Assembly (NCBI GenBank): GCA_017484135.1
Contig: JAFUTQ010000060.1
Location: 1 to 34,710, forward strand
Origin: Lachnospiraceae bacterium
GTDB lineage: Bacteria; Bacillota; Clostridia; Lachnospirales; Lachnospiraceae
Direction: 5' to 3'
DNA: 34,710 bases
Positions 8,278 to 19,643 of the stretch are shown here, piece after piece; positions within the stretch are counted from its first letter, which is position 1, and every line of letters begins with the position of its first letter. Under the pieces are notes generated by a model. It was not told the origin of the DNA. It saw only the letters and a program-made list of their open reading frames with translations, and made no database searches. Both the position numbers and the translations under genes were made by a program.

Positions 8278-11200
8278 CTATAGTTCCGTCGTCTGGGCTT
8301 CCACAGTCACTTCTTCTGTTTCCTCGTCCTGTCCGGGCAATTCCTCTGTCTCCGGCCGCAGCTCTGATTCCTCTGAAATCTCCTCATCCTCCGGCACAAA
8401 ATCTGCCACATTCGTCAGGTCATCCTCATCAAAATCAAAGTCTTCCTCGTCAAAGTCCTCAAACGAAATCTCTGCATTCTGCTCAAGATCGGTATTTAAT
8501 CTGATATTGCGATACCGTTTCATACCGGTTCCGGCAGGAATCAGCTTACCGATGATGACATTTTCTTTCATACCAATCAGCGGATCCACTTTTCCCTTGA
8601 TTGCCGCTTCCGTGAGAACCTTTGTCGTCTCCTGGAAGGATGCAGCAGACATAAATGAGTTCGTCGCCAGAGATGCCTTTGTAATTCCCAACAAAATCTG
8701 TGTTCCCTCAATTGGTGCTTTTCCTTCTGCCTCCAGCGCTTCATTTGTCTCATCGAAGTCCAATACATCGATCATGGACCCCGGCAGATATTCCGAATCA
8801 CCGTTGTTTTCTATACGGATTTTTTGCAGCATCTGACGCACAATTACCTCAATATGCTTATCATTGATGTCTACACCCTGCAGACGATATACACGCTGTA
8901 CCTCGCGAAGCAGATAATCCTGTACGGCCCGTACACCCTTAATTCTCAGAATATCATGGGGATTCACAGAACCTTCTGTCAGCTCATCACCTGCTTCCAG
9001 CTCTGCACCGTCCAGTACCTTGATACGCGAGCCATACGGAATCAGATACGCTTTCGACTCTCCGGTTTCCTTGTTTGTTACAATAACCTCTCTCTTTTTC
9101 TTTGTATCTTTTATGGTAGCCGTTCCGGCAAACTCCGTAATAATCGCAAGTCCCTTCGGCTTTCTTGCTTCAAACAACTCCTCCACACGCGGAAGACCCT
9201 GCGTGATATCATTTCCGGCCACACCGCCGGTATGGAAGGTTCTCATGGTCAGCTGTGTACCCGGCTCACCAATGGACTGCGCTGCAATAATACCGATTGC
9301 CTCACCTACCTGTACTGCCTGACCCGTTGCCATGTTGTTACCATAGCATTTTGCACAGACACCGATGTGTGAACGACAGGTCAGAATCGTACGGATCTTT
9401 ACTCTGGTAATCCCCTTGCCATTCTGGTCAACACCCTTATTGACAATTGCCGCAGCACGCTTGGGCGTGATGATGTGATTCTTTTTCACAATCATATTGC
9501 CGTCTTCATCGTAGATCGTCTCACATGAAAAACGTCCGGTAATACGCTCCTGCAGGCTCTCGATTTCCTCTTTTCCATCCATAAAGGCTTTTACATACAT
9601 GCCCGGAAGCTCTCTGTCTGTTCCTTCACAGCAGTCTGATTCGCGAATTGTCATATGCTGAGACACATCCACGAGACGTCTTGTCAGATAACCCGAGTCA
9701 GCGGTACGCAACGCCGTATCCGAAAGTCCCTTACGGGCTCCGTGTGCCGACATAAAGTACTCCAATACGTCCAATCCCTCACGGAAATTCGATTTAATCG
9801 GCAGCTCAATGGTTCTACCGGTGGTATCGGCCATCAAACCACGCATTCCGGCAAGCTGCTTGATCTGTTTGTCGGAACCGCGGGCACCGGAATCCGCCAT
9901 CATAAAGATGTTGTTGTACTTATCCAGACCGGAAAGCAGTGCCTCTGTCAAAGCGTCGTCCGTGTCCTTCCATGTCTCAACAACTTCCTTATAGCGCTCT
10001 TCCTCCGTGATAAGACCGCGCTTATACTGTCTGGATATCTGATCCACAGTTTCCTGCGCCTTTGCAATCATCTCCGGCTTCTGAGGCGGAACGGTCATGT
10101 CGGAAATAGATACCGTCATGGCTGCTCTGGTCGAATATTTGTAGCCCATCGCCTTGATATCGTCCAGCACCTCTGCCGTTTTCGTTGCCCCGTGAGTATT
10201 GATTACCTTTTCCAGAATCTGCTTCAGCTGCTTCTTTGCCACCAGAAAATCAACTTCCAGCAGCAATGCATTTTCTTTCTTTGTGCGGTCTACAAAACCC
10301 AGATCCTGCGGAATAATCTCATTAAAAATAAATCTTCCCAATGTGGATTCTATGAATCCTGATACCTGTGTTCCATCCGGGAGATTTTTCGTTACCCGCA
10401 CACGAATCTTAGAATGTAAGGTTATGATTTTATTCTCATATGCGAGAATTGCCTCATTCACATTCTTAAAGCACTTTCCTTCACCAGTTGCTCCCGGTCT
10501 CTCCTGTGTCAGATAATAAATGCCGAGCACCATATCCTGAGAAGGAACCGCCACCGGTCCGCCATCTGACGGCTTCAGAAGATTGTTCGGTGACAACAGC
10601 ATAAAGCGACACTCAGCCTGTGCCTCCTGGGATAACGGCAAATGAGCCGCCATCTGGTCTCCGTCGAAATCCGCATTAAACGCCGTACATACCAGCGGAT
10701 GCAGCTTAATGGCCTTTCCTTCTACCAGAATCGGTTCAAACGCCTGAATACCCAGTCTGTGAAGAGTCGGGGCCCGGTTCAGCATTACCGGATGCTCCTT
10801 GATTACCTCCTCCAGTACATCCCAAACCTCTGTCTGAAGGCGCTCAACCATCTTTTTCGCGCTCTTGATATTGTGTGCTGTGCCGTTGGCCACCAGCTCC
10901 TTCATAACAAACGGCTTAAACAGCTCAATGGCCATCTCCTTGGGCAGACCGCACTGGTAAATCTTTAACTCCGGTCCGACCACGATAACAGAACGCCCGG
11001 AATAATCCACACGCTTTCCTAACAGGTTCTGACGGAAACGTCCGGATTTACCCTTCAACATATCGGAAAGGGATTTCAACGCCCGGTTACCCGGTCCGGT
11101 TACCGGTCTTCCTCTTCTGCCGTTATCGATGAGTGCATCCACTGCCTCTTGCAGCATTCTCTTTTCATTTCTGACGATAATATCCGGTGCGCCCAGCTCC

Positions 11201-12039
11201 AGCAGTCTGCGCAGACGGTTATTTCTGTTAATGATTCTCCGGTACAGGTCGTTCAGATCGGATGTGGCAAAACGTCCGCCGTCCAGCTGAACCATCGGCC
11301 GGAGATCCGGCGGAATAACCGGAATCACCGTCATAATCATCCACTCCGGTCTGTTTCCGGACTCACGGAAGGATTCTACTACCTCAAGTCTCTTGATGAT
11401 TCTCGCACGCTTCTGTCCGGTAGCATCTTTCAGCTCGGCCTTCAATTCCTCCGAATCCTTTTCCAGATCAATCTTCTCAAGAAGCTCTAAAATCGCCTCT
11501 GCACCCATTCCTACCCGGAAATTATTTCCGTATTTCTCTCTGAAATCCTGATACTCCTGCTCAGAGAGAACCTGCTTTTCAATCAGCTCCGTAGAGCCTG
11601 CATCCAATACAATATAAGACGCAAAGTATAAAACCTTCTCCAGCACCCGCGGAGAAAGATCCAGAATCAGACCCATACGGGACGGAATCCCCTTGAAATA
11701 CCAGATATGGGATACGGGCGCCGCCAGCTCAATATGTCCCATACGCTCCCTGCGCACGCTTGCCTTGGTGATTTCTACCCCGCATCGGTCGCAGACAACA
11801 CCTTTATAACGGATTTTCTTGTACTTTCCGCAATGACATTCCCAATCCTTGCTCGGTCCGAATATCTTTTCGCAAAACAGACCATCCTTTTCCGGCTTCA
11901 ACGTTCTGTAATTGATCGTCTCGGGTTTTTTTACCTCACCCCGGGACCATTCCCTGATTTTTTCAGGTGACGCCAGACCAATTTTGATTGCATCAAAACT
12001 AATCGGCTGGTATGTCTCTTTATTCAATACATCCGGCAT
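8278..12039 (-). CDS. rpoC: DNA-directed RNA polymerase subunit beta prime
   Basis: The catalytic large subunit of RNA polymerase. Of 1253 residues, C68, C70, C83 and C86 form the N-terminal zinc ribbon, the Mg-binding NADFDGD motif is at 455-461, and the second zinc site includes the [11 protein letters not shown] segment in the C-terminal third. The trigger-loop region is present. The last 65 residues are an unusually acidic, low-complexity tail (FDFDEDD, EETEE), longer than I expect for the family core. The gene starts 20 bases after the rpoB stop and is co-transcribed with it. ATG follows a GGGAG ribosome-binding site. Confidence 0.99.
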   Translation of the reverse strand: MPDVLNKETYQPISFDAIKIGLASPEKIREWSRGEVKKPETINYRTLKPEKDGLFCEKIFGPSKDWECHCGKYKKIRYKGVVCDRCGVEITKASVRRERMGHIELAAPVSHIWYFKGIPSRMGLILDLSPRVLEKVLYFASYIVLDAGSTELIEKQVLSEQEYQDFREKYGNNFRVGMGAEAILELLEKIDLEKDSEELKAELKDATGQKRARIIKRLEVVESFRESGNRPEWMIMTVIPVIPPDLRPMVQLDGGRFATSDLNDLYRRIINRNNRLRRLLELGAPDIIVRNEKRMLQEAVDALIDNGRRGRPVTGPGNRALKSLSDMLKGKSGRFRQNLLGKRVDYSGRSVIVVGPELKIYQCGLPKEMAIELFKPFVMKELVANGTAHNIKSAKKMVERLQTEVWDVLEEVIKEHPVMLNRAPTLHRLGIQAFEPILVEGKAIKLHPLVCTAFNADFDGDQMAAHLPLSQEAQAECRFMLLSPNNLLKPSDGGPVAVPSQDMVLGIYYLTQERPGATGEGKCFKNVNEAILAYENKIITLHSKIRVRVTKNLPDGTQVSGFIESTLGRFIFNEIIPQDLGFVDRTKKENALLLEVDFLVAKKQLKQILEKVINTHGATKTAEVLDDIKAMGYKYSTRAAMTVSISDMTVPPQKPEMIAKAQETVDQISRQYKRGLITEEERYKEVVETWKDTDDALTEALLSGLDKYNNIFMMADSGARGSDKQIKQLAGMRGLMADTTGRTIELPIKSNFREGLDVLEYFMSAHGARKGLSDTALRTADSGYLTRRLVDVSQHMTIRESDCCEGTDRELPGMYVKAFMDGKEEIESLQERITGRFSCETIYDEDGNMIVKKNHIITPKRAAAIVNKGVDQNGKGITRVKIRTILTCRSHIGVCAKCYGNNMATGQAVQVGEAIGIIAAQSIGEPGTQLTMRTFHTGGVAGNDITQGLPRVEELFEARKPKGLAIITEFAGTATIKDTKKKREVIVTNKETGESKAYLIPYGSRIKVLDGAELEAGDELTEGSVNPHDILRIKGVRAVQDYLLREVQRVYRLQGVDINDKHIEVIVRQMLQKIRIENNGDSEYLPGSMIDVLDFDETNEALEAEGKAPIEGTQILLGITKASLATNSFMSAASFQETTKVLTEAAIKGKVDPLIGMKENVIIGKLIPAGTGMKRYRNIRLNTDLEQNAEISFEDFDEEDFDFDEDDLTNVADFVPEDEEISEESELRPETEELPGQDEETEEVTVEAQTTEL

Positions 12040-12059
12040 CTGTAGACACTCCCTTCCCT

Positions 12060-15000
12060 CTATTCTTCGTCAAACATTTCATCATCTGATACATCAAAGC
12101 TGAAATCGTCTTCCTCTGACTCCTCTTCCTCGATGCTGTTTAATTCTCCGCTTTCCTCATCAAATTCCTGCTTTGTAAAGCCCAGTGCTCCAAACGACTC
12201 ATCATTATCAAACGCAGCGTAATCCTTATCTCCGGAAATAATAGAATTCAAATCCGTATTTCCGTATTCGCTTGTCTCCATCAACTCTACTTCTTCTCCG
12301 GCCTCGTCCAGAACACTGACATCCAGCGCCAGAGACTGCATTTCCTTCAAAAGCACCTTGAAGGATTCCGGAATTCCCGGTTCAGGAATATTATCCCCTT
12401 TGATAATCGCTTCGTAGGTCTTGACACGACCTACTACGTCGTCGGATTTTACCGTCAGGATTTCCTGAAGCGTATAAGAAGCACCATAGGCCTCCAATGC
12501 CCATACCTCCATCTCTCCGAAACGCTGTCCGCCGAACTGGGCTTTTCCACCCAGCGGCTGCTGTGTAACCAGAGAGTACGGACCGGTAGAGCGCGCATGA
12601 ATCTTATCATCCACCAGATGGTGCAGCTTCAGATAATGCATGTGCCCGATGGTAACCAGAGAATCAAACTCCTCTCCCGTTCTGCCATCCCGAAGCTGAA
12701 CCTTTCCGTCTCTGGAAATCGGAACGCCCTTCCACACTTCTCTGTGATCGCGATTGTCATACAGATACTGCAAAACTTCCTTTTTCAGGATATTTTTATA
12801 TTTTTTCTCAAAATCCTCCCACTCAGAGTTTACATAATCATTTGCAAGCTCCAGCGTGTCCTGAATATCAATTTCTCTTGCCCCGTCAAACACCGGTGTC
12901 TCGATGTCAAAACCCAGCGCCTTTGCCGCAAGGCTCAGATGGATCTCCAAAACCTGACCGATATTCATACGGGACGGCACACCCAGCGGATTCAACACGA
13001 TATCCAATGGCCGTCCGTTCGGAAGGAATGGCATATCTTCCACCGGCAGCACACGGGAAACAACACCCTTGTTTCCATGACGACCCGCCATCTTATCACC
13101 CACGGAAATCTTTCGCTTCTGGGCAATGTAGATCCGAACTGCCTGATTGACTCCCGGAGACAGCTCATCTCCGTTTTCACGGGTAAACACCTTTGCTTCC
13201 ACTACAATTCCGTATTCTCCGTGAGGCACCTTCAGGGAGGTATCCCTTACCTCTCTTGCCTTCTCACCGAAAATCGCGCGAAGGAGCCGCTCCTCCGCAG
13301 TGAGCTCCGTCTCGCCCTTGGGGGTTACCTTGCCCACAAGGATGTCACCGGCACGAACCTCCGCACCGATGCGGATGATTCCTCTTTCATCCAGATCCTT
13401 TAACGCATCATCACCGACACCCGGCACATCTCTGGTAATCTCTTCGGGCCCCAGCTTGGTATCTCTGGCTTCCGCTTCGTATTCCTCAATATGCACAGAG
13501 GTATATACATCATCCTGCACCAGACGCTCGCTGAGCAGAACCGCGTCCTCATAATTGTAGCCTTCCCAGGTCATAAATCCGATCAGAGGATTCTTTCCCA
13601 GTGCCAGCTCGCCGCCTGAAGTCGAAGGTCCATCGGCAATCACTGTCCCTGCCTCCACATGATCTCCTTTGAATACGATGGGTCTCTGATTATAGCAGTT
13701 GCTCTGATTGCTTCTGGTAAATTTGGTTAATTTATATATATCCTTTGTGCCGTCATCATTTTTTACGGTAATCTGGCTCGACTCCGCCTTCTCTACAGTA
13801 CCGGATTTTCTCGCCACGACACAGACTCCGGAATCCACTGCAGCCTTTGTTTCCATACCGGTTCCCACTACCGGAGATTCCGTAGTCAAAAGCGGTACGG
13901 CCTGGCGCTGCATGTTTGAGCCCATCAGCGCACGGTTTGCATCATCGTTCTGCAAAAACGGAATCAGCGCCGTCGCAACCGAGAACACCATCTTCGGAGA
14001 TACGTCCATATAATCAAACATGTGCTTGTCGTACTCCTGGGTTTCCTCCCGGTAACGACCGGAAACGGAATTTCTTACAAAATGTCCGTCCTCATCCAGC
14101 TTTTCATTAGCCTGCGCCACATGATAATTATCCTCTTCATCCGCCGTCATATAGACTACTTCATCTGTGACGCGGGGATTTTGGGGATCTGTCTTGTCAA
14201 TCTTGCGGTATGGTGCTTCCACAAATCCATACTCATTGATTCTCGCATAGCATGCAAGCGAATTGATCAGACCGATGTTCGGACCTTCCGGCGTCTCAAT
14301 CGGGCACATACGTCCATAATGGGAATAATGCACATCACGAACCTCAAATCCGGCGCGGTCTCTGGACAAACCACCGGGTCCAAGTGCAGACAAACGTCTT
14401 TTATGCGTCAGCTCACCCAACGGATTGTTCTGATCCATAAACTGGGATAGCTGTGAGGAACCAAAAAATTCCTTTACCGCTGCTGTTACAGGCTTGATAT
14501 TGATCAGGCTCTGAGGCGAAATTCCCTCCTGATCCTGCGTTGTCATGCGCTCCCGGACCACACGCTCCATTCTGGACAGACCGATCCGGTACTGGTTCTG
14601 TAATAGTTCACCCACTGCACGGATACGCCGGTTTCCCAAATGGTCAATATCATCGTCGTGACCGATTCCCCACTCTAAATGCATGTTATAATTGATAGAT
14701 GCAAAAATATCATCCTTTGTGATATGCTTTGGAATCAGTTCTCCGGCATTCCTGCGGATCACCTCCAAAAGCTCCTTCTGGTCTGTAGTTTCATCCAAAA
14801 GTTTCTTAAGTACCGGATAATATACCAGCTCGGTAATTCCCAGTTCCCTGGGATTTTCAATATCCACATAATTTCTGATATCCACCATCATATTGGAAAG
14901 AATCTTTACATTCCGCTCCTCAGCCGCAATCCACACATATGGTACGGCCGCATTCTGAATCTGCTCGGCAAGCTCTCTGGTAAGCTGTGTTCCCTTCTCA

Positions 15001-15920
15001 TATACCTCACCGGTTATGGGATCCACAACATCCTCTGCCAGCACCTTTCCACTCAGGCGGTTCCGAAACGACAGCTTTTTATTGAACTTATAACGTCCGA
15101 CCTTCGCCAGATCATAACGTCTCGGATCAAAAAACATCGCTGTTACAAGGCTTTCCGCGCTGTCTACGGATAGAGGCTCACCCGGTCGGATCTTCTTATA
15201 CAGCTCCAGAAGACCTTCCTCATAATTTGTTGCCACATCCTTGCCAAAGCTTGCGACTATCTTGGGTTCTTCCCCGAACAGATCAAGAATTTCCTGGTTC
15301 GTTCCGACCCCAAGCGCGCGAATCAATACCGTGATCGGCACTTTTCTTGTCCGGTCCACGCGTACATAGAAAATATCGTTAGAATCTGTCTCATACTCCA
15401 GCCATGCACCCCGGTTGGGAATTACCGTACAAGAGTAGAGCTCTTTTCCGATTTTATCGTGTGCAATCCCGTAATAGATACCCGGAGAGCGCACCAGCTG
15501 ACTTACAATTACACGCTCTGCGCCGTTAATTACAAAAGTTCCCGTCTCTGTCATAAGAGGTAAATCGCCCATAAAGATCTCATGTTCATTGATCTCTTCC
15601 GTCTCCTTATTGTAAAGCCTTACCTTGACTTTTAAGGGCGCCGCATAGGTTGCATCTCTCTGCTTACACTCCGGAATTGTATACTTTACATCATCTTCAC
15701 ACAGTGTAAAGTCTGAAAATTCCAGACTCAGATGCCCGCTGTAGTCCTCAATCGGGGAGATATCTGCAAATACTTCCTTCAGACCTTCGTCCAAAAACCA
15801 TTGATAGGAGTCCTTTTGAACCTCGATCAGATTCGGCATTTTCAATACCTCTTTCTGTCTTGAGTAACTCATACGTATGCCTTTTCCGGCCGGCACCGGA
15901 CGTATTCTGTTTTTCTCCAT
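12060..15920 (-). CDS. rpoB: DNA-directed RNA polymerase subunit beta
   Basis: The beta subunit forms the other half of the polymerase active-site cleft. The chosen start gives a 1286-residue protein beginning [12 protein letters not shown], seven bases after GAGAGGTGA. A frame open 19 codons further has no ribosome-binding site. The rifampicin pocket [25 protein letters not shown] carries the sensitive-type Q, D, H and S residues. The C-terminus ends in an acidic tail ([14 protein letters not shown]) matching the acidic end of rpoC. It is cut off from rplL by a terminator and a repeat element and has its own promoter. Confidence 0.99.
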   Translation of the reverse strand: MEKNRIRPVPAGKGIRMSYSRQKEVLKMPNLIEVQKDSYQWFLDEGLKEVFADISPIEDYSGHLSLEFSDFTLCEDDVKYTIPECKQRDATYAAPLKVKVRLYNKETEEINEHEIFMGDLPLMTETGTFVINGAERVIVSQLVRSPGIYYGIAHDKIGKELYSCTVIPNRGAWLEYETDSNDIFYVRVDRTRKVPITVLIRALGVGTNQEILDLFGEEPKIVASFGKDVATNYEEGLLELYKKIRPGEPLSVDSAESLVTAMFFDPRRYDLAKVGRYKFNKKLSFRNRLSGKVLAEDVVDPITGEVYEKGTQLTRELAEQIQNAAVPYVWIAAEERNVKILSNMMVDIRNYVDIENPRELGITELVYYPVLKKLLDETTDQKELLEVIRRNAGELIPKHITKDDIFASINYNMHLEWGIGHDDDIDHLGNRRIRAVGELLQNQYRIGLSRMERVVRERMTTQDQEGISPQSLINIKPVTAAVKEFFGSSQLSQFMDQNNPLGELTHKRRLSALGPGGLSRDRAGFEVRDVHYSHYGRMCPIETPEGPNIGLINSLACYARINEYGFVEAPYRKIDKTDPQNPRVTDEVVYMTADEEDNYHVAQANEKLDEDGHFVRNSVSGRYREETQEYDKHMFDYMDVSPKMVFSVATALIPFLQNDDANRALMGSNMQRQAVPLLTTESPVVGTGMETKAAVDSGVCVVARKSGTVEKAESSQITVKNDDGTKDIYKLTKFTRSNQSNCYNQRPIVFKGDHVEAGTVIADGPSTSGGELALGKNPLIGFMTWEGYNYEDAVLLSERLVQDDVYTSVHIEEYEAEARDTKLGPEEITRDVPGVGDDALKDLDERGIIRIGAEVRAGDILVGKVTPKGETELTAEERLLRAIFGEKAREVRDTSLKVPHGEYGIVVEAKVFTRENGDELSPGVNQAVRIYIAQKRKISVGDKMAGRHGNKGVVSRVLPVEDMPFLPNGRPLDIVLNPLGVPSRMNIGQVLEIHLSLAAKALGFDIETPVFDGAREIDIQDTLELANDYVNSEWEDFEKKYKNILKKEVLQYLYDNRDHREVWKGVPISRDGKVQLRDGRTGEEFDSLVTIGHMHYLKLHHLVDDKIHARSTGPYSLVTQQPLGGKAQFGGQRFGEMEVWALEAYGASYTLQEILTVKSDDVVGRVKTYEAIIKGDNIPEPGIPESFKVLLKEMQSLALDVSVLDEAGEEVELMETSEYGNTDLNSIISGDKDYAAFDNDESFGALGFTKQEFDEESGELNSIEEEESEEDDFSFDVSDDEMFDEE

Positions 15921-16025
15921 TGACGTTTCACCTCTCGTTTTTATTTCATTCAAGACACACTCCTGCGCATCCTGCACATGAGCCGCGTCGTAACCACTCT
16001 GTCTCTACACAAAAGTGCACTGTAT

Positions 16026-16055
16026 ATGATATCACAAAAGATTCCCAGAAGTCAA
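16026..16055 (-). promoter_or_regulatory. Promoter for rpoBC
   Basis: TTGACT (16050-16055), 18-base spacer, TATCAT (16026-16031) with an extended TGA element just upstream, on the minus strand. It lies downstream of the repeat and the rplL terminator, giving a leader of about 100 bases to rpoB. Confidence 0.6.
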
Positions 16056-16076
16056 TAACAAATTTTATCCTGCCCG

Positions 16077-16269
16077 TTACTATTCACAGTCGATATAGAT
16101 TCATGCTCTGTTTTGTCATGCTTGCATGTAAGAAACATAGCATGATTCTATATCGTACCTGCGAAGCAGGAACCTCCGCCAAATGAGCAAAACCTGCACG
16201 CGCACGCGGGCAGATAAGTGCCGAAGGCACGGGTTTTGCGAATGCCGGTGGAGGGACTGTGAATAGTAA
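16077..16269. repeat. 193-bp palindromic repeat element between rplL and rpoB
   Basis: The ends are a perfect 15-bp inverted repeat (TTACTATTCACAGTC at 16077-16091, complement at 16255-16269). Inside are nested complementary segments: a 23-base arm (16091-16113 with 16133-16155, imperfect), a CCTGC-GAA-GCAGG hairpin (16158-16170), CCTCCGCC pairing with GGTGGAGG (16173-16180 with 16247-16254), GCAAAACC with GGTTTTGC (16187-16194 with 16232-16239), and a GTGCC-GAA-GGCAC hairpin (about 16219-16231). The result is a branched, cruciform-like fold. It resembles a MITE or REP-type dispersed repeat. Frames open across it are probably not proteins. Confidence 0.75.
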
Positions 16270-16283
16270 CCCCACGCATAAAA

Positions 16284-16323
16284 AACGGCTGCTACACGAG
16301 TTCTCCTTCGTGTAACAGCCGTT
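16284..16323 (-). terminator. Intrinsic terminator after rplL
   Basis: AACGGCTG-TACACGA pairs with its complement across a short loop, with one internal mismatch, and on the minus strand runs into TTTTTT. It lies 25 bases after the rplL stop and separates rplJL from rpoBC. Confidence 0.88.
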
Positions 16324-16348
16324 CCGCTCATAAAAATCGCACATAAAA

Positions 16349-16726
16349 TTACTTTAATGTAACCTTTGCTCCCTCTGCTTCCAGTTTTGCCTTGATGTCG
16401 TCTGCCGTAGCCTTGTCAGCCTGCTCTTTTACGATCTTCGGAGCACCGTCTACCAGCTCCTTTGCTTCCTTTAATCCCAGACCTGTTGCCTCACGGACAA
16501 CCTTGATTACCTTAACCTTGTTCGGTCCAACCTCGGTCAGCTCTACGTCGAACTCGCTCTTCTCCTCTGCTGCACCAGCTCCGTCTCCGCCTGCTGCTGC
16601 AACTACAACACCTGCTGCTGCGGATACGCCGAATTCTTCCTCGCATGCCTTTACTAAATCATTTAACTCTAATACACTTAACTCTTTGATTGCTTCGATA
16701 AACTCTGCTGTTGTCAATTTAGCCAT
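16349..16726 (-). CDS. rplL: 50S ribosomal protein L7/L12
   Basis: L7/L12 forms the flexible stalk that recruits translational GTPases. The 125-residue protein has the N-terminal dimerisation region ([16 protein letters not shown]), an Ala/Gly-rich hinge near residues 38-55, and the C-terminal domain with [17 protein letters not shown] and VEGAP-like (VDGAPK) motifs. GGAGGG precedes the ATG. It lies 59 bases after rplJ in the L10 operon and is followed by a strong terminator. Confidence 0.99.
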   Translation of the reverse strand: MAKLTTAEFIEAIKELSVLELNDLVKACEEEFGVSAAAGVVVAAAGGDGAGAAEEKSEFDVELTEVGPNKVKVIKVVREATGLGLKEAKELVDGAPKIVKEQADKATADDIKAKLEAEGAKVTLK

Positions 16727-16785
16727 TTTTATTTCCCTCCGTTTTTGTTTTCATTACATAATCGTTAAAATGAATGGTTTCCGTA

Positions 16786-17340
16786 TTACTCTGCAGATTC
16801 TGCTGCCGGTTCTGCTTCCGCTGCAGGTTCCTCTGCCTTTGCTTCTGTATCTGCGGCACCGCCCTTTTCGGCGATCTGATTCAGAACGCGGGCAAAATTT
16901 GTAATCGGGGACTGAATGCTTCCCAGGAACTTGGATAGCAGCTCTTCTCTGGATGGAATACTAGCTACTGCCTTCATTCCGTCCGCATCGTAAAAGGTTC
17001 CCTCTACAATGCCTGCCTTGATCTCCAGGTTTGGAGCCGTCTTCGCAAATTTTGCAAGAATTCTCGCCGGTGCTGTTGCATCTGTCTTTGAGATTGCAAA
17101 AGCATTCGGTCCTTCCAGTGAATCTGCAAGACTTGCATATTCCGTTCCCTCAATCGCACGGTTTACCAGTGTATTCTTATATACCTTATAGGTCACACCG
17201 GCTTCTCTCAACTGTCTGCGCAGCTGCGTGTCCTCTGCAACAGTAAGTCCGCGATAGTCAACCACTACGACTGACTGCGCATCCTTGATCTGATCAGAAA
17301 TTTCCTGTACGATAGGCTGTTTTAGTTCAACTTTTGCCAC
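16786..17340 (-). CDS. rplJ: 50S ribosomal protein L10
   Basis: L10 anchors L7/L12 dimers to 23S rRNA and represses its own operon. The start is a GTG giving MAKVELKQPIVQEI, eight bases after GGAGGTG, for 184 residues. An upstream ATG in frame would place that ribosome-binding site inside the gene and is rejected. The RNA-binding N-terminal domain (VVVVDYRGLTVAE) and the helix 8 region for L7/L12 are present. The last 25 residues form an Ala/Glu-rich acidic tail (AEEPAAEAEPAAE), longer than the family core. It is preceded by an L10-type leader with attenuator. Confidence 0.98.
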   Translation of the reverse strand: MAKVELKQPIVQEISDQIKDAQSVVVVDYRGLTVAEDTQLRRQLREAGVTYKVYKNTLVNRAIEGTEYASLADSLEGPNAFAISKTDATAPARILAKFAKTAPNLEIKAGIVEGTFYDADGMKAVASIPSREELLSKFLGSIQSPITNFARVLNQIAEKGGAADTEAKAEEPAAEAEPAAESAE

Positions 17341-17611
17341 GAATCGTGCACCTCCTTTTTTATATTCCATGCTGTCCGAATATTTCTCTGCAATCAGGCA
17401 GGGGTGATATTTTCTCCCCCTACTCGTCGCGCGGGCTGCATTTCGGCGATAGCCGAAGTATTTCCTTGTGCAGCCCTGCGCATAGAAAAAGAAAATCCTC
17501 CCCCGGAAGACGGGGAGGATTAAAATTCAATCAACAAATACCAGTGTATCTGTGTCCCTCGGTAGGTTCTACGGTTACGCCTTACGGCACCTACTGTCTT
17601 CGGCAACATGC
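17341..17611 (-). promoter_or_regulatory. L10 autoregulatory leader of rplJL
   Basis: The leader runs from the predicted start (about 17611) to rplJ. GTAGGT and ACCTAC (17562-17594) close a stem that encloses CCGTAAGGCGTAACCG-like sequence, the shape of the L10(L12)4 binding site in Firmicute rplJ leaders. The attenuator hairpin at 17494-17521 follows. A further palindrome (17433-17440 with 17469-17476, inner TTCGGC/GCCGAA hairpin) lies between attenuator and gene and is not part of the L10 leader I know. L10 excess would favour termination. Confidence 0.8.
17494..17521 (-). terminator. Attenuator terminator in the rplJ leader
   Basis: A perfect 10-bp GC-rich stem (AATCCTCCCC with its complement) is followed on the minus strand by TTCTTTTT. 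It can also stop transcripts arriving from rplKA, since no other terminator lies between rplA and rplJ. Confidence 0.88.
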
Positions 17612-17617
17612 TTTGCT

Positions 17618-17646
17618 ATTATAACAATGAATTACTATGATGTCAA
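17618..17646 (-). promoter_or_regulatory. Consensus promoter for rplJL
   Basis: TTGACA (17641-17646), 17-base spacer, TATAAT (17618-17623) on the minus strand, beginning ten bases after the rplA stop codon. All 12 core bases match SigA consensus. Confidence 0.85.
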
Positions 17647-17655
17647 TCAAAAATT

Positions 17656-18348
17656 CTAAGCCAATTTAACGGTATTCACCTTCACGCCCGGTCCCATAGT
17701 GGGAGCAACGGATACGCTCTTCAAATACTGTCCCTTTAAAGTGCTTGGCTTTGCCTTGTTGATGGCATCAATAAGAGTCTGGAAGTTGTCCGCTAACTGT
17801 TCTTCTGTAAAAGAAGCTTTTCCAATTGGCACATGGATAATATTTGCTTTGTCTAATCGGTACTCAATCTTTCCGGCTTTGATATCATTCACTGCTTTGG
17901 TAACATCCATCGTAACGGTTCCCGCCTTAGGGTTTGGCATCAATCCCTTCGGACCCAGAACACGACCGAGACGTCCGACAACACCCATCATGTCAGGTGT
18001 GGCTACAACCACATCAAAATCAAACCATCCCTCATTCTGAATCTTCGGAATCAATTCCTCGCCCCCAACGAAATCGGCTCCTGCCGCCTGCGCCTCATCG
18101 AGTTTCGTTCCCTTTGCAAATACCAGAACCCTTACCGTTTTACCGGTTCCATGCGGCAGTACAACCGCACCGCGGATCTGCTGGTCTGCATGACGTCCGT
18201 CACATCCCGTTCTGATATGAACCTCAATTGTTTCATCAAACTTAGCAACTGCCGCTTTCTTTGCCAATGCAATCGCTTCTGCCGGATCGTATACGGCTGC
18301 TCTGTCAATTGCCTTCGCAGCTTCTACATATCTTTTTCCTCGTTTCAT
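17656..18348 (-). CDS. rplA: 50S ribosomal protein L1
   Basis: L1 forms the mobile stalk at the ribosomal E site and in many bacteria represses the rplKA operon. The 230-residue protein is full length, with the KRGKRYVEA start, the family segment [17 protein letters not shown] near residue 125, and the two-domain layout intact. AGGAGG precedes the ATG. The 79-base gap from rplK contains GGGAG-TG-CTCCC, a small hairpin just upstream of the ribosome-binding site that might be an L1 target; this is only suggestive. Confidence 0.99.
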   Translation of the reverse strand: MKRGKRYVEAAKAIDRAAVYDPAEAIALAKKAAVAKFDETIEVHIRTGCDGRHADQQIRGAVVLPHGTGKTVRVLVFAKGTKLDEAQAAGADFVGGEELIPKIQNEGWFDFDVVVATPDMMGVVGRLGRVLGPKGLMPNPKAGTVTMDVTKAVNDIKAGKIEYRLDKANIIHVPIGKASFTEEQLADNFQTLIDAINKAKPSTLKGQYLKSVSVAPTMGPGVKVNTVKLA

Positions 18349-18427
18349 AATAAATTACCTCCTGTGGTTTTATCGGGAGCACTCCCTCCCACTCAATTTG
18401 CTTCGTTTTTTAATCTGATTACAGATC

Positions 18428-18853
18428 TTAACCTTCTACTTCAATTCCCATACTTCTTGCCGTTCCCTCGATCATGCTCATTGCCGCCTCAAGCGAACCT
18501 GCATTCAGATCCGGCATCTTCAGTTCTGCAATCTCCTGTATCTTCGCCTTGGAAATTTTTGCAACCTTCGTCTTATTCGGCACAGCCGATGCACTCTTTA
18601 AGTTGCAAGCCTTTTTTAATAATACTGCAGCCGGCGGAGTTTTCGTGATAAAACTGAAGCTCCGGTCTGCATAAACAGTGATGACTACAGGAACAATGGT
18701 GTCTCCCATATCCGCTGTCTTTGCGTTAAACTGCTTCGTAAACTCTACGATATTCACGCCGTGCTGTCCGAGCGCAGGACCAACAGGCGGTGCCGGTGTA
18801 GCTTTTCCGGCAGCAATCTGTAATTTGATATAGCCTTCTACTTTCTTTGCCAT
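18428..18853 (-). CDS. rplK: 50S ribosomal protein L11
   Basis: L11 binds the GTPase-associated centre of 23S rRNA and is needed for RelA-type stringent signalling. The 141-residue protein has the N-terminal [16 protein letters not shown] segment, which includes the thiostrepton-site prolines, and the C-terminal RNA-binding domain ending in ARSMGIEV. It follows nusG by 16 bases. GGGAGG precedes the ATG. Confidence 0.99.
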   Translation of the reverse strand: MAKKVEGYIKLQIAAGKATPAPPVGPALGQHGVNIVEFTKQFNAKTADMGDTIVPVVITVYADRSFSFITKTPPAAVLLKKACNLKSASAVPNKTKVAKISKAKIQEIAELKMPDLNAGSLEAAMSMIEGTARSMGIEVEG

Positions 18854-18869
18854 TTGGATTTGCCTCCCT

Positions 18870-19388
18870 TTAATTCATCTTCTTTACATCAGAAAAACTG
18901 ATTTCAACCGGTGTCTCCCGGCCGAATAATTCCACATTGATTGTACAAATCTGTTTTCCCTGATCCATTCGCTGTATAACGCCGATGGTATCCTTCCACA
19001 CACCACCGATCACAACGACCGAATCTCCTTCCTCGAAATCTACAACAATGTTGTCCGATTTGATCCCCAGTGTTCTCATTTCAGCATCAGTGAGTGGTAC
19101 CGGCTTGGATCCCGGTCCAACGAATCCGGTAACGCCTCTGGTATTTCTCACAACATACCATGTGTCATCATTCATGAACATATTGATAAGCACATAGCCC
19201 GGAAACATTTTCTTCTGAACCTGCTTTCTCACGCCGTTTTTGATTTCCTCAACCTCTTCCATCGGAACTCTGACCTCAAGAATCTGTTCCTCCAGATGCC
19301 GATTGGCAATCGTCTTATCAATGTTCGCCTTTACCTTATTCTCGTAACCTGAATAGGTATGAACCACATACCAGTTAGCCTCTGCCAT
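18870..19388 (-). CDS. nusG: Transcription termination/antitermination factor NusG
   Basis: NusG binds the RNA polymerase clamp and couples transcription to Rho or the ribosome. The protein (about 172 residues) has the NGN domain ([14 protein letters not shown], then FPGYVLI) and a C-terminal KOW domain ([19 protein letters not shown]). The chosen ATG gives the usual MAEANWYV start but lies 11 bases from GGAGG. A GTG two codons upstream, five bases from GGAGG, is an equally good start. It follows secE by about 17 bases. Confidence 0.98.
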   Translation of the reverse strand: MAEANWYVVHTYSGYENKVKANIDKTIANRHLEEQILEVRVPMEEVEEIKNGVRKQVQKKMFPGYVLINMFMNDDTWYVVRNTRGVTGFVGPGSKPVPLTDAEMRTLGIKSDNIVVDFEEGDSVVVIGGVWKDTIGVIQRMDQGKQICTINVELFGRETPVEISFSDVKKMN

Positions 19389-19405
19389 AATCACCTATGC
19401 CTCCA

Positions 19406-19615
19406 TTACAAATTCACCAGGAAATTCACACCATACTGGATCAAAACATCCGCAATTGCGATAATCAGACCAATTACAACTGACACGACAACTACCGCTG
19501 TCGTCTGACGAGCAAGTGATTCCTTCGTCGGCCAAATAATCTTCTTAAATTCAGCCTTAAGACCGGTAAACCAATTTTCCTTTCGAGCTACGCTCTGCTT
19601 TTCGGTTTCTCCCAT
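19406..19615 (-). CDS. secE: Preprotein translocase subunit SecE
   Basis: SecE is the essential clamp of the SecYEG channel. From the ATG seven bases after AGGAAG the protein has 69 residues, the short single-spanning Gram-positive form. The conserved amphipathic segment (FKKIIWPTKESL) is followed by one membrane helix (VVVVSVVIGLIIAIADVLI). A GTG six codons upstream overlaps the ribosome-binding site and is rejected. Its place between rpmG and nusG is the usual order. Confidence 0.97.
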   Translation of the reverse strand: MGETEKQSVARKENWFTGLKAEFKKIIWPTKESLARQTTAVVVVSVVIGLIIAIADVLIQYGVNFLVNL

Positions 19616-19643
19616 ATTGTCACTTCCTTTCACTCAGCACACA

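Noticed and set aside
15921-15977. Longer RpoB start
   Set aside because: The extension has no ribosome-binding site and lacks the conserved N-terminus; the ATG at 15920 has both.
16084-16344. Open minus-strand frames of 71-86 codons across the rplL-rpoB repeat
   Set aside because: They run through the terminator and the palindromic element, have no ribosome-binding site, and follow the repeat's inverted structure. Repeat-derived frames, not genes.
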